From contig OY856186.1 of assembly GCA_963693315.1 (NCBI GenBank), forward strand, positions 299,032,452 through 299,096,451: a stretch of 64,000 bases of DNA, in the 5' to 3' direction. Source of the DNA: Diogma glabrata (taxonomy: Eukaryota; Arthropoda; Insecta; Diptera; Cylindrotomidae). The notes under the pieces are model-generated. The model was not told the DNA's origin, did not search any database, and worked only from the letters and a program-made list of their open reading frames with translations. How positions within the stretch are numbered: position 1 is the first letter of the stretch; each line of letters starts with the position of its first letter. Below are positions 10,696 through 21,550 of this stretch, in pieces. Made by a program: the position numbers and the translations under genes.

Positions 10696-11218
10696 TTAAT
10701 AACCCAAAAAATGATTGTAGTTCTGTGACGTTCTTTGGTGCAGGTGCATTTATTATAGCTTGAATTTTTTTAGGATTTGGCTCAATGGTATTATTTGATA
10801 GAATATGACCTAAATACTCGACTTTTGTTTCTAGTAAGCAACATTTATTTAAATTAATTTTGACATTATGACTGTTTAATCGTTCTAAAACTTGAAATAA
10901 ATTATTCCGACTTTCTTCTAAAGACGACCCACCAATGATGATGTCATCTAAATAGCAGTAAACATTTTTCAAATTTACCAAAATTTGATCAATTATGCTC
11001 TGGAATATGGATGGTGCACTAGCAACACCAAAAGGTAAGCGCGTATATTGAAAAAGCCCTCGGTGTGTATTTATTATTAATAGTTTTTGAGACGCTGGGG
11101 ACAATCCTAACTTCTGATAGGCCCCTGATAGATCAAGTACACTAAAAAATTTACAATTGCTGAGACTATCTAAAATTTCTTCAATAGACAGAAGAGGGTA
11201 CTGTTCTATATGTATGTA
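10679..11218 (-). pseudogene. Gypsy A reverse transcriptase, central fragment
   Basis: The frame shows INTHRGLFQYTRLPFGVASA and the catalytic CYLDDIII, then YLGHILS and a stretch ending in LQSFFGLLNATKY, all standard for Ty3/gypsy reverse transcriptase. The first codons continue up to about 11,213, beyond the first Met at 11,104. The frame then stops at the LINE B insertion. The front of the domain is at 16,203-16,260. Confidence 0.85.
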
Positions 11219-11260
11219 TTTATTTATTTTATTTATTTATTTATTTATTTATTTATTTTA

Positions 11261-11774
11261 AGTTGGACAACAAACAGACTAAGTCCAGTTATATGTTGCC
11301 ACATGCTACAAAAAAATTTACATTTAACGTTTAACCAATTTCTTATAATTAACATTTTAAGTTAAGTTAGGTATATTAATATCATTATATTTCATCTATA
11401 CAATAAAGCGCAAAATAGTTTATTCTTAATAAATCAATACCAATAAAAATCAACTATATACCTAAAATGTTCCTTCAAAAAATCAATTAAAAAAAAAAAA
11501 AAAAAAAAAATATATAAATATATAGAAATATATTAGAAATATACCAAATAATTGAAAACAAAAGGAAATAAAGGAAAAAAAAAATGAAAAATTGAAGAAC
11601 ATTTAACAATAGTTAATAGATAAAAAGCAATTTAATATAAATTAAATCATATTTTGGTTTTAAATAATAACTCTTAAAGTTTTAATATAAAATGATTAGT
11701 TAGAAGACTAAATTCAAACTTATTAATATCTAACAGAAATCCATGATTGATCGAGAGCACACTAATTATTACTC
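11261..11774 (-). other. LINE B 3' UTR
   Basis: AT-rich sequence between the ORF2 stop and the tail repeats. It includes an A run at about 11,487-11,509 on the plus strand and no frame. Confidence 0.6.
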
Positions 11775-13865
11775 TTAGTTTAAAACAAAATATTCAGGAT
11801 TATCGCGTTTATATCTTAGTAATAATCTATGACCAATGTCCTTTAGTTGACTGAGTGATAATAAAAATAAATCCGTTGAGTTAAATATATCATTATGACG
11901 TAACTGTAGCCGGTATAATGTCGAAGCTATTCCAGTGTTAGTTCTTGGAATCTGAGTGAGAAACAAGTGGTTGAGGCGGGTTCTATAGACTGGTGCATAG
12001 AAATTTACAAAACCCAGAACTTCCGTATCTATAAGTGAATTAACAATCTTATATAATAAGTATTCATCCAAGAGAATTCTTCTTAATTCCAATGATAGAA
12101 TGTTGAGTTTATCAAGTCTAATACTATATGGTAATGGTTCTACGAAAGGAAACGAATTTCTACAAACAAATTTAGAAAACTTTCTTAGCACTCTTTCAAT
12201 CTGGTTACATTGTATATCATAATAAGGATGCCAAATTTGACAACCGTATTCTAAAATACTGCGAACCATACTGTTAAACAGAATAGTTAAAACTCTAGGA
12301 TTTCGAAAATCCTTACATCTACGCCAAATAAAACCTACTAATTTAAATGCTCTGAGACAGATCGAGTTAATATGTTCATGAAAGCGAAATTTACTATCAA
12401 ATATTACACCTAAATCTTTGATAACTGACACTTCTTTTAGTACTTCATTTCCTATTGAATAACCAAAAACAACTTTATTTATTTTTTTGGTGTAGGAAAC
12501 TGACATACATTTCTTTATGTTTAACTGTAATCCATTTTCAAGGCACCAACTGTTTACGACGTTTAAATCGTTTTGTAATTTCAAACAATCGAACACATTT
12601 TTAATAACTAAGAAAATTTTCAAATCATCAGCATATAAGAGGTAGTAGCAATTTAGTATGTCAGAAATATCGTTTATGAACAATAGAAATAAAAGTGGAC
12701 CCAATATTGAGCCTTGAGGCACTCCAGATGTGGGACTAAATCCTTCAGATTTATGACCATTAAATTGTACGTACTGCATTCGATTTATCAAGTAAGATAA
12801 CAGCCACTTTAATAAATAAAAAGGTATGTCAAACGATCTTAATTTTGCTATCAGAATATGATGCTGAACTTTATCAAAGGCCTTTGAAAAATCTGTATAA
12901 ATACAATCGACCTGTAAGTTTTTATCAAGTGCCCTAGATATGTATTCCGAAAATTCTAACAAATTGGATAAGGTAGAACGTTTTGGATAGAAGCCATGTT
13001 GTTTTGAACTAATTTTACTCTTTACTTTGTCGAAAATCAATTTATATACTAATTTCTCAAAAATTTTGGCAAACGCATTTAAAATAGAGATTGGTCTATA
13101 ATTTGTGATGTCTGCAGCATCACCATTTTTAAATATGGGGTTAATAAAAGATTCTTTCCATTTAGATGGAAATACACCTTGATCTAATGATTTATTATAT
13201 AAAATGGTTAAAGGTTGCACCAAATGATTTTTCAAATTCTTTATTAATAAATTAGAAATCATGTCCGGTCCTGCTCCTTTGTTAGTTTCTAGATTTTGTA
13301 TTATATGCATTACTTCATTCTCAGTAATTTGGGCGATATTCTGACAGTAGAAGTTAGGGTTTAGTGGCAAAAAAATAGGAACACTAGGAGAATATACTGA
13401 TTTAAAATTTTCAGCAAATAATTCACAAATTTCAGTAGGTTTATTTGATCGTTTTTCATCTAGGTGCATAACAGAAGGATATTCGGATTTAGACTGAAGA
13501 GCTTTATTGTAATTCCAAAAGGAGTTAGGCATTTTAGATAAATTATCTTCCATATTACTTGTGTATGTGTTAAAGCAAATTCTTATTTCATCCTTAACCT
13601 TCGTCCTTAAAATTGCGAAAAGATTCTGATCAACACAATTGTTATAAATTTTATATTTCTGTCTTACTTTTTCCTTCAGTTTAATGAGATGTATTAAGTA
13701 ACTAGAATACCATATTGGAAATTTTCTGACTTTTATTTTTGGCCCCGTCATATGTGGTTTCAGTATTAGAAATAGACATTCGTAAAATACTTCAAGAGCT
13801 TCTTCTACATGTAAATCACATAATAAACTCTCCCAGTTATATGTGTTGAATTTCAGACTGACCAA
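11775..13865 (-). CDS. LINE B ORF2, reverse transcriptase part
   Basis: A frame of about 695 codons covers the linker and reverse transcriptase. Visible motifs are ETNKGAGPDMISN, NYRPISILNAF, YTDFSKAFDKVQHH, SGVPQGSILGPLLF and the catalytic LLYADDLK, then a C-terminal region with LEYGCQIWHPYY. The first codon of the open stretch is not ATG, and the part overlaps the endonuclease frame by 29 bp in another frame. It was therefore almost certainly one ORF2 protein split by a single frame change near 13,840-13,865. The rest of the frame is open. Confidence 0.87.
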   Translation of the reverse strand: MVSLKFNTYNWESLLCDLHVEEALEVFYECLFLILKPHMTGPKIKVRKFPIWYSSYLIHLIKLKEKVRQKYKIYNNCVDQNLFAILRTKVKDEIRICFNTYTSNMEDNLSKMPNSFWNYNKALQSKSEYPSVMHLDEKRSNKPTEICELFAENFKSVYSPSVPIFLPLNPNFYCQNIAQITENEVMHIIQNLETNKGAGPDMISNLLIKNLKNHLVQPLTILYNKSLDQGVFPSKWKESFINPIFKNGDAADITNYRPISILNAFAKIFEKLVYKLIFDKVKSKISSKQHGFYPKRSTLSNLLEFSEYISRALDKNLQVDCIYTDFSKAFDKVQHHILIAKLRSFDIPFYLLKWLLSYLINRMQYVQFNGHKSEGFSPTSGVPQGSILGPLLFLLFINDISDILNCYYLLYADDLKIFLVIKNVFDCLKLQNDLNVVNSWCLENGLQLNIKKCMSVSYTKKINKVVFGYSIGNEVLKEVSVIKDLGVIFDSKFRFHEHINSICLRAFKLVGFIWRRCKDFRNPRVLTILFNSMVRSILEYGCQIWHPYYDIQCNQIERVLRKFSKFVCRNSFPFVEPLPYSIRLDKLNILSLELRRILLDEYLLYKIVNSLIDTEVLGFVNFYAPVYRTRLNHLFLTQIPRTNTGIASTLYRLQLRHNDIFNSTDLFLLSLSQLKDIGHRLLLRYKRDNPEYFVLN

Positions 13866-14652
13866 ATCGTAATCGATTATTATTGCAATTAATCCCCGGA
13901 AATGTGTAGTTATATTGTTTTTTAATTTGAATAGTGTTCATACGAAAGCATAACGGGGGATGGTACTGATCTATTTTAGAGAGAAAAGAGATACTTTTAT
14001 GGACATCAACGTTAACATAAGAGAGATTCGTAAGTGCCAGGTCTAAAAGTTTATCTTGTAAGTTGGTTATATGATTTATTTGAGTAAGTCCTGTAAGTTC
14101 TAACATTTCAACTAAACATTCCGCTGAACGGCCTTCATAATTTAAAGGAATTGTTCTATTATAAGCATCTTTGGCCCATACTATACTAGATAAATTAAAA
14201 TCTCCAATAATTAAGAATTGAGAGTTCATACCTGAATTATTAATCATGTTTGATACATAATCGAAGAAATGTTTATAGTCCTCAAATTTTGCACCGCAAT
14301 TGAAGTAGATAGTGCACAGAAACAAACAAGAACCATTTGCTAAATAAATTTTTACCCAAACATCGTCAAATGAAGGAGAATTCAATCCAGGAATTTCTAC
14401 GAATTTAAAACTCCTATGCACAGCTATCAAAGCACCACCACCATCCATTTTATTACTCATACTTAAATCGCGATCTTTTCTCATTACGAGATATCTATCA
14501 TCAAAAGCTTCACAAGAGTTTATCGAGTTATTTAGCCACGTTTCAGTCAAGCATATAATTTCAAAGTTATTAATTTGAACTTCCAATTTGAAATCCTTTA
14601 ATTTAGTCTTCAAACCTCGAGAATTTTGATAATAAAGTTCTGTAAATTTCAT
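13837..14652 (-). CDS. LINE B ORF2, endonuclease part
   Basis: It starts at an ATG at 14,652 and encodes an exonuclease-endonuclease-phosphatase domain of about 270 residues that nicks the target DNA. Motifs in order are YYQNSRGLKTKL, CLTETWLN, GGGALIAV, a catalytic IIGDFNLSSIVW and DQYHPPLCF (the position of the usual SDH-type motif). The frame ends shortly after the domain, where it overlaps the reverse transcriptase frame. The domain looks intact; only the fusion to reverse transcriptase is broken. Confidence 0.87.
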   Translation of the reverse strand: MKFTELYYQNSRGLKTKLKDFKLEVQINNFEIICLTETWLNNSINSCEAFDDRYLVMRKDRDLSMSNKMDGGGALIAVHRSFKFVEIPGLNSPSFDDVWVKIYLANGSCLFLCTIYFNCGAKFEDYKHFFDYVSNMINNSGMNSQFLIIGDFNLSSIVWAKDAYNRTIPLNYEGRSAECLVEMLELTGLTQINHITNLQDKLLDLALTNLSYVNVDVHKSISFLSKIDQYHPPLCFRMNTIQIKKQYNYTFPGINCNNNRLRFGQSEIQHI

Positions 14653-14799
14653 CTTAGTTTACTAAAATAAAAAAAAAAAAGTAAATATAGTATAAGAATT
14701 AAACAAAAAGAAAAATATTGAATAAGTAGATTATAAGTTGAAAAAGTTTAATTAGTTTAAACTTAAAATAAACTGCTGGGTAAAAATATGTTTCAGAAG

Positions 14800-15762
14800 T
14801 TAATTATGTAGATTATTTTCGGCAATTATTTTATTTAAATCAACCGAAGAAGAAATTTTAATGACATCATCTGAATCCGACTTTTTACAATACACGTTGC
14901 CATGATTGGCCCACACATATTTGAATATATGCTGATTGACATCTTTAGTAGGTTGGAGTGCTATCTTAGTGTCAAACAATAGCGCTTTTTTGTGTGGAGA
15001 TAAGTAGTCCGCCAAGAATATTTTTGTTTCCTGTTGATATTTAATCTCCGTTGCCTTAAATGCTTTTTTAATTTTTGCTGCTAGTAGAATTTCTCGCTTT
15101 TTGTATTTATTGTGTAATTCAACGGTAATTGGTTTAATATCAGATCTCGCTTTATTACGATGAACGTATTTTATTTCCCTTTCATCAAAGTCACATCCAA
15201 CATACTTAAAAATATTTGTAACCACTTGTATCAAATTTTCAGATTTAATTATTGGAACACCATAAATTTGCAAATATGCCGAAAAACAATTTTTTTCTAG
15301 TGTGTCATATCTCGCAATAGTAGCTTGTAAATTCACTTTTATATCCAGATTTTCATTTTTTAAGGCATCGATTTGGTTGACGTTATTATTTATTTTAGAT
15401 TCAAGTGACATAATATGATCAAGTTTTGCATGAATATTTGTTAACGAATCACCAAACGTTAATTGCTGTTGCTCAATTAATTTTAAGAATTCATTATGTT
15501 TATTTTTTATGATATCTATATCCTGTTTTAAGGAAGTTATAGTTTCACTTATATTAGGAGATAGTTGGCTGGAAGAGGTCATATTATCACTTTTAGCTAA
15601 TAAACTTTTGACACAAGACTGGCATTTCCAATTATTTTTATTATTCACGTCATTAACACCTTCACAATGAACATGAAAAATGTGACTACACTGAGAACAC
15701 GATATTGATTTATTTTTTATGGATCTATCGACCTTATCACCACATGTAAAACAGCTACTCAT
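14800..15762 (-). CDS. LINE B ORF1, PHD-finger nucleic-acid-binding protein
   Basis: A frame of 320 codons starts at an ATG at 15,762. Residues 1-55 form a PHD-like Cys/His finger (CFTCGDKVD, CSQCSHIFHVHC, WKCQSC). Residues about 70-150 are rich in Leu, Lys, Glu and Asn and look like a coiled coil. The C-terminal half, with YLQIYGVPIIKSENL, DEREIKYVHRNKAR and KYKKREILLAAK, resembles the RRM-like fold of LINE ORF1 proteins. By analogy it coats the element RNA. It lies about 150 bp upstream of ORF2 on the same strand and has no stop. Confidence 0.87.
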   Translation of the reverse strand: MSSCFTCGDKVDRSIKNKSISCSQCSHIFHVHCEGVNDVNNKNNWKCQSCVKSLLAKSDNMTSSSQLSPNISETITSLKQDIDIIKNKHNEFLKLIEQQQLTFGDSLTNIHAKLDHIMSLESKINNNVNQIDALKNENLDIKVNLQATIARYDTLEKNCFSAYLQIYGVPIIKSENLIQVVTNIFKYVGCDFDEREIKYVHRNKARSDIKPITVELHNKYKKREILLAAKIKKAFKATEIKYQQETKIFLADYLSPHKKALLFDTKIALQPTKDVNQHIFKYVWANHGNVYCKKSDSDDVIKISSSVDLNKIIAENNLHN

Positions 15763-16201
15763 AATGTTATAATCAGGTTGATCGTAAACAACGGTATGGA
15801 ATTTAAAACAATTTCTTAATCGATTAATTTATTTCAGATTTTAGAAATTCATTTTTTATGTTTACTTTTGTTCACTTTTTTAATTTGTAAAATATGCACA
15901 ACAAGACAGATTTATTTGGTAGTAAAGTAGTAATGCACAACACTTCAATTTAAACAAAGACTACAGTACTAATAATATGAGGTACACGTAATCTCTTTTA
16001 ATCCGTTAATTAACTTTCTAGTTAATATTCAGTATGATTTCCTATTATTTATATTTTTCAATTTTTTTTCTTTATAAATCAATAAATTCTTTTATTTTCC
16101 TTTGATCTATATTTATTGTCAACAATGATATGCTTTTTAACTATATATGTATATAGGATAAAATTTTAAATTGATGTTTAGTCTTTGAAATCAGATAACT
16201 C
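15763..16201 (-). other. LINE B 5' UTR
   Basis: About 440 bp of AT-rich DNA between the LINE start and ORF1. No frame is visible. An internal promoter is expected here from LINE biology, but I see no specific motif. Confidence 0.5.
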
Positions 16202-16202
16202 T

Positions 16203-16859
16203 TTATTGTGACCTTACAGTCAATACATGGACGAATTCCCCATTTTGTTTTGGAACTACCACTACTGGACTACTCCATTCCGAGAATTTCACTGGAACGA
16301 TGACCCCTTCTTTGACCAGACGGTCTAATTCTACCTCTACTTTTTCTTTCAATCTTAATGGAACTGAAAACGCCTTATGAAAAATCGGAGTGCAAGGTTT
16401 TATATGAATTTCACCTTTATAACCACGAATAGCTTGATTATTTTCAGACGACATGACATTTGGAAACTGATTTTCAATTACGATTGCAAGATTTTCATTG
16501 ACTCTATTAATTTCGACGAAGTATTGCCGCCAATTTGGTTGCAACACATCCAACCAACCTCGACCAAGTAACGCTTTAAAGCAACGCGATGTATCTACTA
16601 TCACCATTTCTAATAAATAAATTTTCTTACCAAAATTCACATGAACTTGTATTTTCCCAACTAGTTTTAAATTTTGACCTGAAATAGTTGAAAGTACATT
16701 ATGACATTCTATTAATTCTAAATTATTGAACTTATCTCTATATTCTTGAATGCTGATAATGGTTGTTCCAGCTCCAGTATCTACCTCCATCTCAACCACT
16801 ACACCTTCAATGATTAATTTAAAAACCGCTGATTGTGAAACGCCATCGACAAAATTCAC
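16203..16859 (-). pseudogene. Gypsy A protease and start of reverse transcriptase
   Basis: The frame begins with an aspartic protease (MEVDTGAGTTIIS, with the active-site DTG, and a second half with LLGRGWLDVLQP). It continues through the pol linker into the start of reverse transcriptase (ELDRLVKEGVIVPV, EWSSPVVVVPKQNG). A one-base frame change lies near 16,225, just before the LINE B insertion at 16,201. Reverse transcriptase resumes at about 11,213. The frame overlaps the gag fragment by 4 bp in another frame. Confidence 0.85.
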
Positions 16860-17176
16860 AACATTGATTTGACTGCTTCTGTGACCTCGACATACTGTAG
16901 ACTGTACTGAACTGTACCTTGTTTATTGCATTTAAAGCATATCCAATTTTTTTCAGGACAAGAACGAATATCATGTGCACGACCACAACGATGACAATTG
17001 TTGAACTTTTGTATATTGTATTGACTTCGACTGTTAGATGCGGATGAAGAACGTTGACGAGATCTTGCACCATGACGATTTTTTATTCCCCCTGATGAAT
17101 TCAAACGGCTGTCATGATAAACCCGGCTGACTTCTAACGGTTTAATTTGTTGTTGTTCTTTCAAGGACATTTCCAT
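16856..17176 (-). pseudogene. Gypsy A gag remnant with zinc knuckles
   Basis: From an ATG at 17,176 about 106 codons encode a basic Ser/Arg-rich stretch and two zinc-knuckle-like motifs, CHRCGRAHDIRSC and CFKCNKQG. These are typical of the nucleocapsid end of gag, which binds the element RNA. The capsid part expected upstream is missing and only about 10 bp separate the ATG from the primer site, so gag has lost its front by deletion. The frame then changes into protease. Confidence 0.75.
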
Positions 17177-17205
17177 ATTTATTGCGATCCCATCTTCGTC
17201 GCCAC

Positions 17206-17398
17206 TACTGTATTTGTTTATAGGACCGTATTACTTTATAAACTGATTTTTGTTATTATCATTTCATTACATTATTAAGTATCATAAAATATATAAGGTA
17301 CAGGTTTATCAATTATATAGAAGAACTCGTATTGCTATATATATGTATATAATTTGTATAGTGGACTAATTAAGTGATTGTTAAGTAAGAACACAACA
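17206..17398 (-). repeat. Gypsy A 5' LTR
   Basis: The longer LTR copy (about 193 bp). On the minus strand it begins TGTTGTGTTCTTACTTAAC, and it abuts the primer-site-like sequence at about 17,187-17,204. The outer flank is GGCCT, duplicated at 9,814. Confidence 0.82.
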
Positions 17399-18800
17399 GG
17401 CCTGAATTTCGCACTATTTTGACATTAACTCAAAAACTGGGCACCGCAAAATTCTAAAAAAAAATTGCAACGAATTTTAAATTAGATGCTCTTTCAAATG
17501 ACACCCCATTCGCTTGGGTCAAAAAAAGTTTTTTTTTACCCCCTCTATCCCGGTCCTCTAAGCACACAGAAATCTAATTATTGGAGACTTCGCTAAAGTT
17601 TTCGTACAAAATTTAGCAAATTTCCTAACTCTGTGAGTTTTTACAAATTTTTCTGTCAATCAGTGTCGAAACGTATGGGGGGAACGGTCTGAATTTTGCA
17701 CTTTTTTTAATATAACTCAAAAACTGGGCACCGCAAAATTTTAAAAAAAAGTGCAATGAATTCTAAATTAGGTGTTCTTTCAAATGACACCCCATTCGCT
17801 TGGGTAAAAAAAAGGTTTTTTTACCACCTCTACCCCGGTCCTCTAAACACACAGAAATATAATTATTGGAGACTTCGCTATAGTTTTCGTACAAAACTTA
17901 GCAAATTTCCTAACTCTGTGAATTTTAACAAATTTTTCTGTCAATCAGTGTCGAAACGTATGGGGGTGAACGGTCTGAATTTTGCACTTTTTTTAATAAA
18001 ACTCAAAAACTGGGCACCGCAAAATTCTAAAAAAAATTGCAACAAATTCTAAATTAGGTGTTCTTTCAAATGACACCCCACTCGCTTGGGTCAAAAAAAG
18101 TTTTTTTTACCCCCTCTACCCCGGTCCCCTAAACACACAGAAATATAATTATTGGAGACTTCGCTAAAGTTTTCGTACAAAATTTAGCGAATTTCCTAGC
18201 TGACACCCCACTCGCTTGGGTCAAAAAAGTTTTTTTTTTACCCCCTCTACCGCGGTCCTCTAAACACACAGAAATATAATTATTGGAGACTTCGCTATAG
18301 TTTTCGTACAAAATTTAGCAAATTTCCTAACTCTGTGAGTTTTTACAAATTTTTCTGTCAATCAGTGTCGAAACGTATGTGGGGGAACGGTCTGAATATC
18401 GCACTTTTTTGACAATAACTCAAAACCTGGGCACCGCAAAATTCTAAAAAAAATTGCAGTGAATTTTAAATTAGATGCTCTTTCAAATGACACCCCATTC
18501 GCTTGGGTCAAAAAAAGTTTTTTTTACCCCCTCTACCCCGGTCCTCTAAACACACAGAAATATAATTATTGGAGACTTCGCTATAGTTTTCGTACAAAAT
18601 TTAGCAAATCCTAGCTCTGTGAATTTTGACAAATTTTTCCGTCAATCAGTGTCGAAACGTATGGGGTGGGGCGGTCTGAAAGTCGCACTTTTTTAATATA
18701 ACTCAAAAACTGGGTATCGCAAAATTCTAAAAAAAATTGCTTTGTTTTTTAAATTAAGTGCTCTTTCAAATGACATCCCACTTGACTATATTTTAAATAG
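17399..18800 (+). repeat. SatB tandem repeat, block 2
   Basis: Four to five units continue the array interrupted by gypsy A. Measured with the CACCGCAAAATT anchor, units start near 17,442, 17,729, 18,015, 18,432 and 18,715, giving a period of about 283-287 bp. The one interval of 417 bp contains an extra partial unit of about 130 bp (18,200-18,330). Units here are more alike than those in block 1. Confidence 0.88.
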
Positions 18801-19305
18801 TGTTTTAACCCCTCCTCATTTCCACCCCCTTAATAAATCTAAGTATGAGAATATGACACTCTTTTATATTTTTTATTAAAAACGTACTAATTTTTCTATC
18901 ATTCCAAATACATTTGAAAATTTTTGATCAGATAGGTTCGGAGCTAATCGAGGTAAGAAAACACGAAAAAAATGTCATTATTCAAAATTATACAAAAAAT
19001 GGTGAGGTGTAAATTCCAAAATAAACTTTTAAGGAATACTGAAATGAAGCCTTTTCATATGATACCCTATTTGAATCTATAAAAAAATGTATTTTCTCAA
19101 AAGTCTCACATCGAAGCCCTGTAAACTAAACGAAAACCACTTTAGTTTTATTTGTATTCGTCATTTCATGTGGACAGATTAGTTTTATACGCACCTCAAA
19201 TTTCAAGTCCATAGCATTTATAGTTTACGAAATAAGCGGTATAATGTGAAAAACTCGTTTTACTCTCACCAATAGTGTTCCGTATAAAAAACGGAACCCT
19301 AAAAT
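18801..19305. other. Non-tandem segment between SatB and SatA
   Basis: About 500 bp without tandem structure or coding sequence. It ends with the dyad TTCCGTATAAAAAACGGAAC followed by CCTAAAA at about 19,270-19,300. A very similar GGTTCCGT...ACGGAACCCT dyad is common in interspersed repeats of other insects, so this segment may itself belong to a longer repeat. Confidence 0.5.
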
Positions 19306-20845
19306 TTGGTTGAATAGAACATGAATTGAAACTGAATTTTCACAAATAGAACGTCAACGTGAAAATGAATCGGCTATAAATTTTGATGTATTAAAAATGA
19401 AAATTGGGTGAATAGAACGTGAGATATTGTGAAAACCGCTAGCTTTAATTTACAATAGCGGTTTCTTGAATATCTCAGAATTGCAGGGGCTACAAACATT
19501 TTGATGACGTAACAAATTGTAGCCTAACCGGCTACAAATTATAATGTATTAAGAATTAAAATTGGATGAATAGAACGTGAGATATTGCGAAAACCACTAG
19601 CTTAAAATTAAGATAGCGGTTTCTTGCATTTCTCAGAATTGCCAGGAGCTACAAACATTTTGATGACGTAACAAATTGTAGCCTAACCGACTACAAATTA
19701 TAATGTATTAAGAATTAAAATTGGATGAATAGAACGTGAGATATTGCGAAAACCGCTAGCTTAAATTTAAGATAGCGGTTTCTTGAATTTCTCAGAATTG
19801 GCAGGGGCTACAAACATTTTGATGACGTAACAAATTGTAGCCTAACCGGCAACAAATTATAAGGTATTAAGAATTAAAATTGGATGAATAGAACGTGAGA
19901 TATTGCGAAAACCGCTATCTTAAATTTAAGATAGCGGTTTCTTGAATTTCTCAGAACTGGCAGGGGCTACAAACATTTTGATGACGTAACAAATTGTAAC
20001 CTAACCGGCTACAAATTATAATGTATTAAGAATTAAAATTGGATGAATAGAACGTGAGATATTGCGAAAACCGCTAGCTTAAATTTAAGATAGCGGTTTC
20101 TTGAATTTCTCAGAATTGGCAGGGGCTACAAACATTTTGATGACGTAACAAATTGTAGCCTAACCGGCTACAAATTATAAGGTATTAAGAATTAAAATTG
20201 GATGAATAGAACGTGAGATATTGCGAAAACCGCTAGCTTAAATTTAAGATAGCGGTTTCTTGAATTTCTCAGAATTGGCAGGGGCTACAAACATTTTGAT
20301 GACGTAACAAATTGTAGCCTAACCGGCAACAAATTATAATGTATTAAGAATTAAAATTGGATGAATAGAACGTGAGATATTGCGAAAACCGCTAGCTTAA
20401 ATTTAAGATAGCGGTTTCTTGAATTTCTCAGAATTGGCAGGGGCTACAAAAATTTTGATGACGTAACAAATTGTAGCCTAACCGGCAACAAATTATAATG
20501 TATTAAGAATTAAAATTGGATGAATAGAACGTGAGATATTGCGAAAACCGCTAGCTTAAATTTAAGATAGCGGTTTCTTGAATTTCTCAGAATTGGCAGG
20601 GGCTACAAACATTTTGATGACGTAACAAATTGTAGCCTAACCGGCAACAAATTATAATGTTTTAAGAATTAAAATTGGATGAATAGAACGTGAGATATTG
20701 CGAAAACCGCTAGCTTAAATTTAAGATAGCGGTTTCTTGAATTTCTCAGAATTGGCAGGGGCTACAAACATTTTGATGACGTAACAAATTGTAGCCTAAC
20801 CGGCAACAAATTATAAGGTATTAAGAATTAAAATTGGATGAATAG
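19306..20845 (+). repeat. SatA tandem array, 159-bp units
   Basis: Nine to ten tandem copies. The GCTTAAATTTAAGATAGCGG anchor recurs at 20,077, 20,236, 20,395, 20,554 and 20,713, a period of exactly 159 bp. The later units differ by only a few bases, while the first units (19,306-19,620) are more diverged. Each unit holds a 32-bp dyad, for example at 20,068-20,099: AAACCGCTA and TAGCGGTTT around the palindrome CTTAAATTTAAG. The BEL element interrupts the array at AATAG (20,841-20,845). Confidence 0.92.
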
Positions 20846-21447
20846 TGACGACAATACCTAAACAACTAATTAAAAAACAATAATTTAATATAGAAAAATA
20901 TTAGTTCATCTATCAGAATATAGATTTAGTGAATCTAATTAAAATCAACAAATCATAGAATAATCAATTAGCTTAGGTCAAAACCTTTCGATCATATTAA
21001 ATTAGTAAAGTTCACCTTTTTTACAATAGATGTAAGGAAATTTAATTTATATTTGGAAATATTAAGAAAGGCTTCGATTAATTATTAAAAGTTTTTGATT
21101 AAAAACTTGCTTAGTCATTTTTCACTTTATATTTGAACTTTCCTGTGAACGGTGAAAAATATTAATTAGCTGTGATTTTGTTAAAATAAAACAATATTTG
21201 AATATTATTTTATTGTTTTTATTTAATAACGATTTTTGGAAATTACACCCGGACATTCTCATCTCATCTGAATATAATAATTGAACCTCTGCTGTGAAAT
21301 AGGAAACGCATCATTTTTGGAATAATTTGGTAATTTGTTTGTACAAGCATAAAAGGCGGTAAAACTCAACAAATACAAAATAGTACAACTGGACTCGTCA
21401 AGATAAATTGTGGATACGCAATCAACGAGTGCAGCTGATATTATTCA
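20846..21447 (+). repeat. BEL 5' LTR
   Basis: 602 bp, TG...CA ends, the same in length and, by reading, in sequence as 27,067-27,668. A TATA-like CATAAAAGGCGG lies at about 21,348-21,359, roughly 90 bp from the LTR end, and an AATAAA-type signal (AAAATAAAACAATA) at about 21,183-21,196. The TATA-like box may set the start of the element RNA; this is an inference from position. Confidence 0.93.
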
Positions 21448-21465
21448 TGGTCCTTCGAGCCGGAT
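21448..21465 (+). promoter_or_regulatory. BEL primer-binding site, tRNA-Tyr type
   Basis: TGGTCCTTCGAGCCGGAT lies directly after the LTR. It is complementary to the CCA-bearing 3' end of animal tRNA-Tyr (...CCGGCTCGAAGGA plus CCA), from my knowledge of that tRNA. It would prime minus-strand DNA synthesis. Confidence 0.85.
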
Positions 21466-21550
21466 TTGCTGCATATAAAATCGTGAGTACAAGCCAAACT
21501 ATTCTTTTATATATATAAACACTTTATACAAAAAATAATACTTAAAAACG

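Larger units (their letters stand above)
11225..16201 (-). mobile_element. LINE B: Jockey/CR1-like non-LTR element nested in gypsy A
   Basis: A full-length-looking minus-strand LINE of about 5.0 kb with a 5' UTR of about 440 bp, ORF1, ORF2, a 3' UTR of about 550 bp and a (TAAA)n-type tail, visible as ATTT repeats at 11,219-11,260. It interrupts the gypsy A reverse transcriptase. TTTATT is found at both junctions (11,219-11,224 and near 16,202) and may be the target duplication, though the tail repeat makes the left limit ambiguous. ORF2 has one frame change; ORF1 is open. Confidence 0.87.
9819..17398 (-). mobile_element. Gypsy A: degenerate Ty3/gypsy element inserted in SatB
   Basis: A minus-strand LTR retrotransposon bounded by LTRs at 9,819-9,978 and 17,206-17,398, with a 5-bp duplication GGCCT at 9,814-9,818 and 17,399-17,403. 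Next to the 5' LTR (right side) is a primer-site-like TGGCGACGAAGATGGGATC at about 17,187-17,204. Only pieces of gag, protease, reverse transcriptase and integrase remain. RNase H and most of integrase are deleted, and LINE B (11,225-16,201) interrupts the reverse transcriptase. LTR divergence is a few percent plus a deletion of about 36 bp in the left LTR, so the insertion is not recent. Confidence 0.85.

Noticed and set aside
17756..18052. Plus-strand frame of 98 codons
   Set aside because: It is also a SatB unit, with no conservation of frame between units.
19306..20845. CRISPR-like array of evenly spaced repeats
   Set aside because: The whole 159-bp unit is repeated with no variable spacers, and the context is a eukaryotic satellite.
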